In this document: one piece after another, positions 61,730 through 64,000 of the stretch
Numbering within the stretch: position 1 is the first letter of the stretch
Layout: each line of letters starts with the position of its first letter
From: Pseudomonas benzenivorans
GTDB taxonomy: Bacteria; Pseudomonadota; Gammaproteobacteria; Pseudomonadales; Pseudomonadaceae
Assembly (NCBI RefSeq): GCF_900100495.1
Contig: NZ_FNCT01000001.1
Span: 124,001-188,000, forward strand
Direction of reading: 5' to 3'
DNA length: 64,000 nt
Notes under the pieces: generated by a model
Databases searched by the model: none
Told to the model about the DNA's origin: nothing
Seen by the model: only the letters and a program-made list of their open reading frames with translations
Program-made: the position numbers and the translations under genes

Positions 61730-63094
61730 TCAGGCGGGCGTAGTGCGCCTGAGCTCGCCCAGCAGCTCGATCAGGCTTTCGATGTCGGCGTCTGTAGTGC
61801 GCCAGGACGAAACGCTGAGGCGGAAGGCCGGGCGTTCCTGCCAGACCGTGGGACCGAACCAGACCCGGCCGGATTCCTGCGCGGCGAGGCGGATCGCTAC
61901 GGTCTGCTCGTCGCTGTCGGCGCGCACCAGGACCTGGTTCAGCACCACCCGGTTGAGTACCTGGTAACCCGCCGCGCGCAAGCTGGCGGCGAGATGGCTG
62001 GCCTGGCGGATATGCCGGTCGATCAGCTCGCGCAGGCCATCGCGACCGAGGGCGGACAACGCCGCCCAGATCGGAATGCCGCGGGCGCGGCGGGAGAATT
62101 CCAGGGTCAGGTTCTTCTGGGCGTCCCTCGACGCCGTGGCATAGACGGCGTCGCTGTTCATCGCGGTGGCCAAAGCTTCGGCGTCGCGGCAGATGGCCAT
62201 GGCGCCGTCATACGGAGTGTTCAGCCATTTGTGCCCGTCGGTGGTCCAGCTGTCGGCCAGTTCGACGCCTGTGGCGAGCGTCGCCGAGGAGGACGCGCGC
62301 ACCCAGAGGCCGAAGGCGCCGTCGATGTGGACCCAGGCGCCGGCGGCCTTGGCGCGCGGAATCAGCTCGGCGAAGGGGTCGAATTCGCCGGTGTTCACTT
62401 CGCCGGCCTGCAGGCAGAGGATGGTCAACGCATCCAGTTCGGGCAGTTGTGCCGGGTCGACCCGCCCCTGGGCGTCGGTGGGCGCGACGATCAGGCGGTT
62501 CATGCCGAAGCCTAGGACACGCAGCGCCTTCTTCACGGTGATGTGGACGCTGGCGGAAACCACCACGCGCACTTCCGGCGCGCCAACCAGGCCGTCAGCG
62601 TCGAAATCCCAGCCCTTGCGGGCGAGCAGTGTGCGACGCGCGGCGGAGAGGGCGGCGAGGGTGCAGGCGCTGGCGCTGGTGCCGAAACCGACCGCGCTTT
62701 CCCGCGGCAGGTCGAGCGTCTCGGTGACCCAGCGCCCGGCGATGCGCTCCAGGGTGTCGGCGACCGGCGAGTTGTCGAACGAGGAGGCGCACTGATCCCA
62801 GGCCAGCACCAGACGTTCCGCGGCGGCGGCGATGGGCAGGGTGGCGCCGATGACGAAGCCGAAATAGCGCGGGCCATTCGAGGCCACGGTTGCCGGTGAG
62901 CCGATTTCATCCAGGCGCCGCAGCACCTGGCTGGCCGGATAACCGCGCTCGGGGAGCGCCTCTTCGAACGCCTGCAGGCCTGCAATGGCGGCGCGTGGCG
63001 GAAATACCGGGCGGGTCGGGATGTCCGCGACGTAGTTCAGGGCGCGGCGGTCGGCCTCGGTCAGGAGCTGATGCTCATCGTTGTGGCTGCTCAT
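61730..63094 (-). CDS. PLP-dependent group II decarboxylase
   Basis: The 454-residue enzyme has the PLP lysine motif TTDGHKWLNTPYDGA and the upstream conserved WVHIDGAFGLWVRAS. It belongs to the family of aromatic-amino-acid, glutamate or aspartate decarboxylases. The substrate cannot be set from sequence. It ends 148 bp upstream of the alaC start on the same strand. Confidence 0.85.
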   Translation of the reverse strand: MSSHNDEHQLLTEADRRALNYVADIPTRPVFPPRAAIAGLQAFEEALPERGYPASQVLRRLDEIGSPATVASNGPRYFGFVIGATLPIAAAAERLVLAWDQCASSFDNSPVADTLERIAGRWVTETLDLPRESAVGFGTSASACTLAALSAARRTLLARKGWDFDADGLVGAPEVRVVVSASVHITVKKALRVLGFGMNRLIVAPTDAQGRVDPAQLPELDALTILCLQAGEVNTGEFDPFAELIPRAKAAGAWVHIDGAFGLWVRASSSATLATGVELADSWTTDGHKWLNTPYDGAMAICRDAEALATAMNSDAVYATASRDAQKNLTLEFSRRARGIPIWAALSALGRDGLRELIDRHIRQASHLAASLRAAGYQVLNRVVLNQVLVRADSDEQTVAIRLAAQESGRVWFGPTVWQERPAFRLSVSSWRTTDADIESLIELLGELRRTTPA

Positions 63095-63288
63095 GCTGGT
63101 TCCGCTGGATGGATAGGGTGAGGGCTTTCACCTTATCCACCCCGGCGCCGACGCAGCAGCTACACCCGACTGTTGATACGACCATACAGCGAGCCGGTGG
63201 GGGCCTGGGGCGAGGAGAACAGTGGGCGGTCGAGCGGTACAGCTGCTGGTGAAGGCAGAGCAACCTGCGCGGGTTGCTCCGCTAAGGC

Positions 63289-63867
63289 TCAACTTCCGAG
63301 CATGTCGTGCATGGCGATGATCTGTTCGGCGACCTGGATCAGCTTCTGCTGGCGACTCATGGCCTGGCGGCGCATCAGGGTGTAGGCGTCTTCTTCGTTG
63401 CAGTTTTTCATTTTCATCAGCAGGCCTTTGGCCAATTCGATGCGTTTGCGTTCGGCCAACTGGGCGTCACGGGCCTGCAATTGCGCACGCAGGGCCTGGT
63501 CGCTCTCGAAGCGGGCCATGGCCACGTCGAGTATCGGTTGCAGGCGTTCGGCGTGGATGCCTTCGACGATGTAGGCGCTGACGCCGGACTGGATGGCCTG
63601 GCGCATCACCGCGGGGTCATGCTCGTCAGTGAACATGACGATGGGGCGGGGGAGGTCGCGGGTAACCAGCACCACTTGTTCCATCACATCGCGGCTGGGG
63701 GAGTCGGTGTCGATCAGGATGACGTCGGGACGCACGGCCTCGACGCGCTCGGGCAGGTCGATGGTCAGCCCGGATTCGTCGATGACCTCGAAGCCGGCTT
63801 CGGTCAGCGCGGTTTTCAGGCGCCCGACCTTCTTCGGAGTGTCGTTGATCAAAAGGATGCGCAGCAT
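63289..63867 (-). CDS. nasT: ANTAR-domain antiterminator NasT
   Basis: The 192-residue response-regulator-type protein begins MLRILLINDTPKKVGRLKTA and has a receiver-like domain (VILIDTDSPSRD) and a C-terminal ANTAR RNA-binding domain (RKRIELAKGLLMKMKNCNEE, then AYTLMRRQAMSRQQK). It is held by NasS and released by nitrate/nitrite to bind leader RNAs with A1/G4 hexaloops, such as those of nirB, nasA and nrtA in this window. It starts 20 bp after the nasS stop. Confidence 0.93.
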   Translation of the reverse strand: MLRILLINDTPKKVGRLKTALTEAGFEVIDESGLTIDLPERVEAVRPDVILIDTDSPSRDVMEQVVLVTRDLPRPIVMFTDEHDPAVMRQAIQSGVSAYIVEGIHAERLQPILDVAMARFESDQALRAQLQARDAQLAERKRIELAKGLLMKMKNCNEEDAYTLMRRQAMSRQQKLIQVAEQIIAMHDMLGS

Positions 63868-63887
63868 GGTGGCAGGTCTCTGGGCAA

Positions 63888-64000
63888 TTACAGGGCGACA
63901 GCGTCGCTGTCGGCCAAGGCGTGGAGGGTAAAGCTGCGGGCATAGCCTGCCGGATCGGAGCCGTCCCAGGTCTTGCCATCGAGCAACGTTGCGCTACGCA
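63888..64000 (-). CDS. nasS: Nitrate sensor NasS, C-terminal end (partial)
   Basis: The minus strand ends in GSDPAGYARSFTLHALADSD, then a TAA at 63888-63890. Only about 37 C-terminal codons are in the window. Identity is from position upstream of nasT and the expected NrtA-like family; the fragment alone is weak evidence. Confidence 0.7.
   Translation of the reverse strand, partial: RSATLLDGKTWDGSDPAGYARSFTLHALADSDAVAL

Noticed and set aside
60293..62515. 740-codon plus-strand open frame
   Set aside because: Antisense to alaC and the decarboxylase gene.

Overview
The window is chromosomal DNA of a Pseudomonas. Gene content and order match what I remember of the P. aeruginosa PAO1 PA1750-PA1786 neighbourhood almost gene for gene: DAHP synthase, cysB, cysH, thrH, pabB, two MalT-type LuxR regulators, a FadL-type porin, ppsR/ppsA, rraA, cmaX-crfX-cmpX-sigX-oprF, cobA, nasC, nirDB, a PP2C/kinase fusion, nasA and nasST. 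The DNA is GC-rich, ribosome binding sites are of the AAGGAG type, and GTAGG-flanked REP-type hairpins typical of pseudomonads occur. I see no rRNA, tRNA, IS element, prophage or CRISPR array. The species cannot be fixed by eye.

Layout. (1) 1-8.7 kb is housekeeping: partial DAHP synthase, a PilZ protein, a small thioredoxin-like protein, a PanE-like reductase, a 5'-nucleotidase, a Usp protein, cysB, cysH, thrH, pabB. (2) 8.8-19.7 kb is a coherent poorly described envelope locus: two translationally coupled STAND-ATPase/LuxR regulators, then a small exported protein, a C39-type cysteine peptidase, a beta-barrel protein with an N-terminal helix, a FadL-family porin and a WVD-repeat/MalM-like exported protein. 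It resembles the Acinetobacter Fil genes and, in logic, the Fap functional-amyloid machine. (3) 19.7-22.8 kb is a three-gene minus-strand operon (retropepsin-like protease, inactive-transglutaminase membrane protein, RimK-like ATP-grasp ligase). (4) 23.1-31.5 kb is the 2-methylcitrate operon (GntR regulator, prpB, prpC, acnD, prpF, prpD) for propionyl-CoA oxidation. (5) 31.6-40.8 kb holds divergent ppsR/ppsA, a hydrolase, a frameshifted Rieske ferredoxin, rraA, and the envelope-stress cluster cmaX-crfX-cmpX-sigX-oprF. (6) 41.2-64 kb is dominated by nitrate assimilation: nirB-nirD-nasC-cobA, a phosphatase/kinase fusion, the nasA transporter, an nrtABD-type ABC transporter and nasT with the end of nasS, interleaved with a cytochrome c, a thioesterase, a PL7 alginate-lyase-like protein, a Gly-rich secreted protein, cbpA-cbpM, an SOS-box gene, a lipoprotein, alaC and a PLP decarboxylase.

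How it works together. The three nitrate transcription units (nirB, nasA, nrtA) each carry the same leader architecture: a GG-N10-GC sigma-54 promoter, a hairpin with an A-N-N-G-N-N hexaloop as bound by ANTAR proteins, and then an intrinsic terminator before the start codon. The ANTAR antiterminator itself (nasT) is encoded at the right end, so nitrogen limitation (sigma-54, presumably NtrC) and nitrate/nitrite (NasS-NasT) are integrated within this window. GTAG-flanked palindromes sit preferentially between genes of the same transcription unit (acnD/prpF, prpF/prpD, nirD/nasC, nasC/cobA).

The most promising under-described system is the 8.8-19.7 kb locus. A leader-like motif in the small exported protein (LSxMDxxxLxxVTGQ), the adjacent C39 peptidase, the barrel with an N-terminal helix, and a strong UUCG-loop terminator directly after the small gene together suggest a secretion/assembly line for an abundant extracellular subunit.
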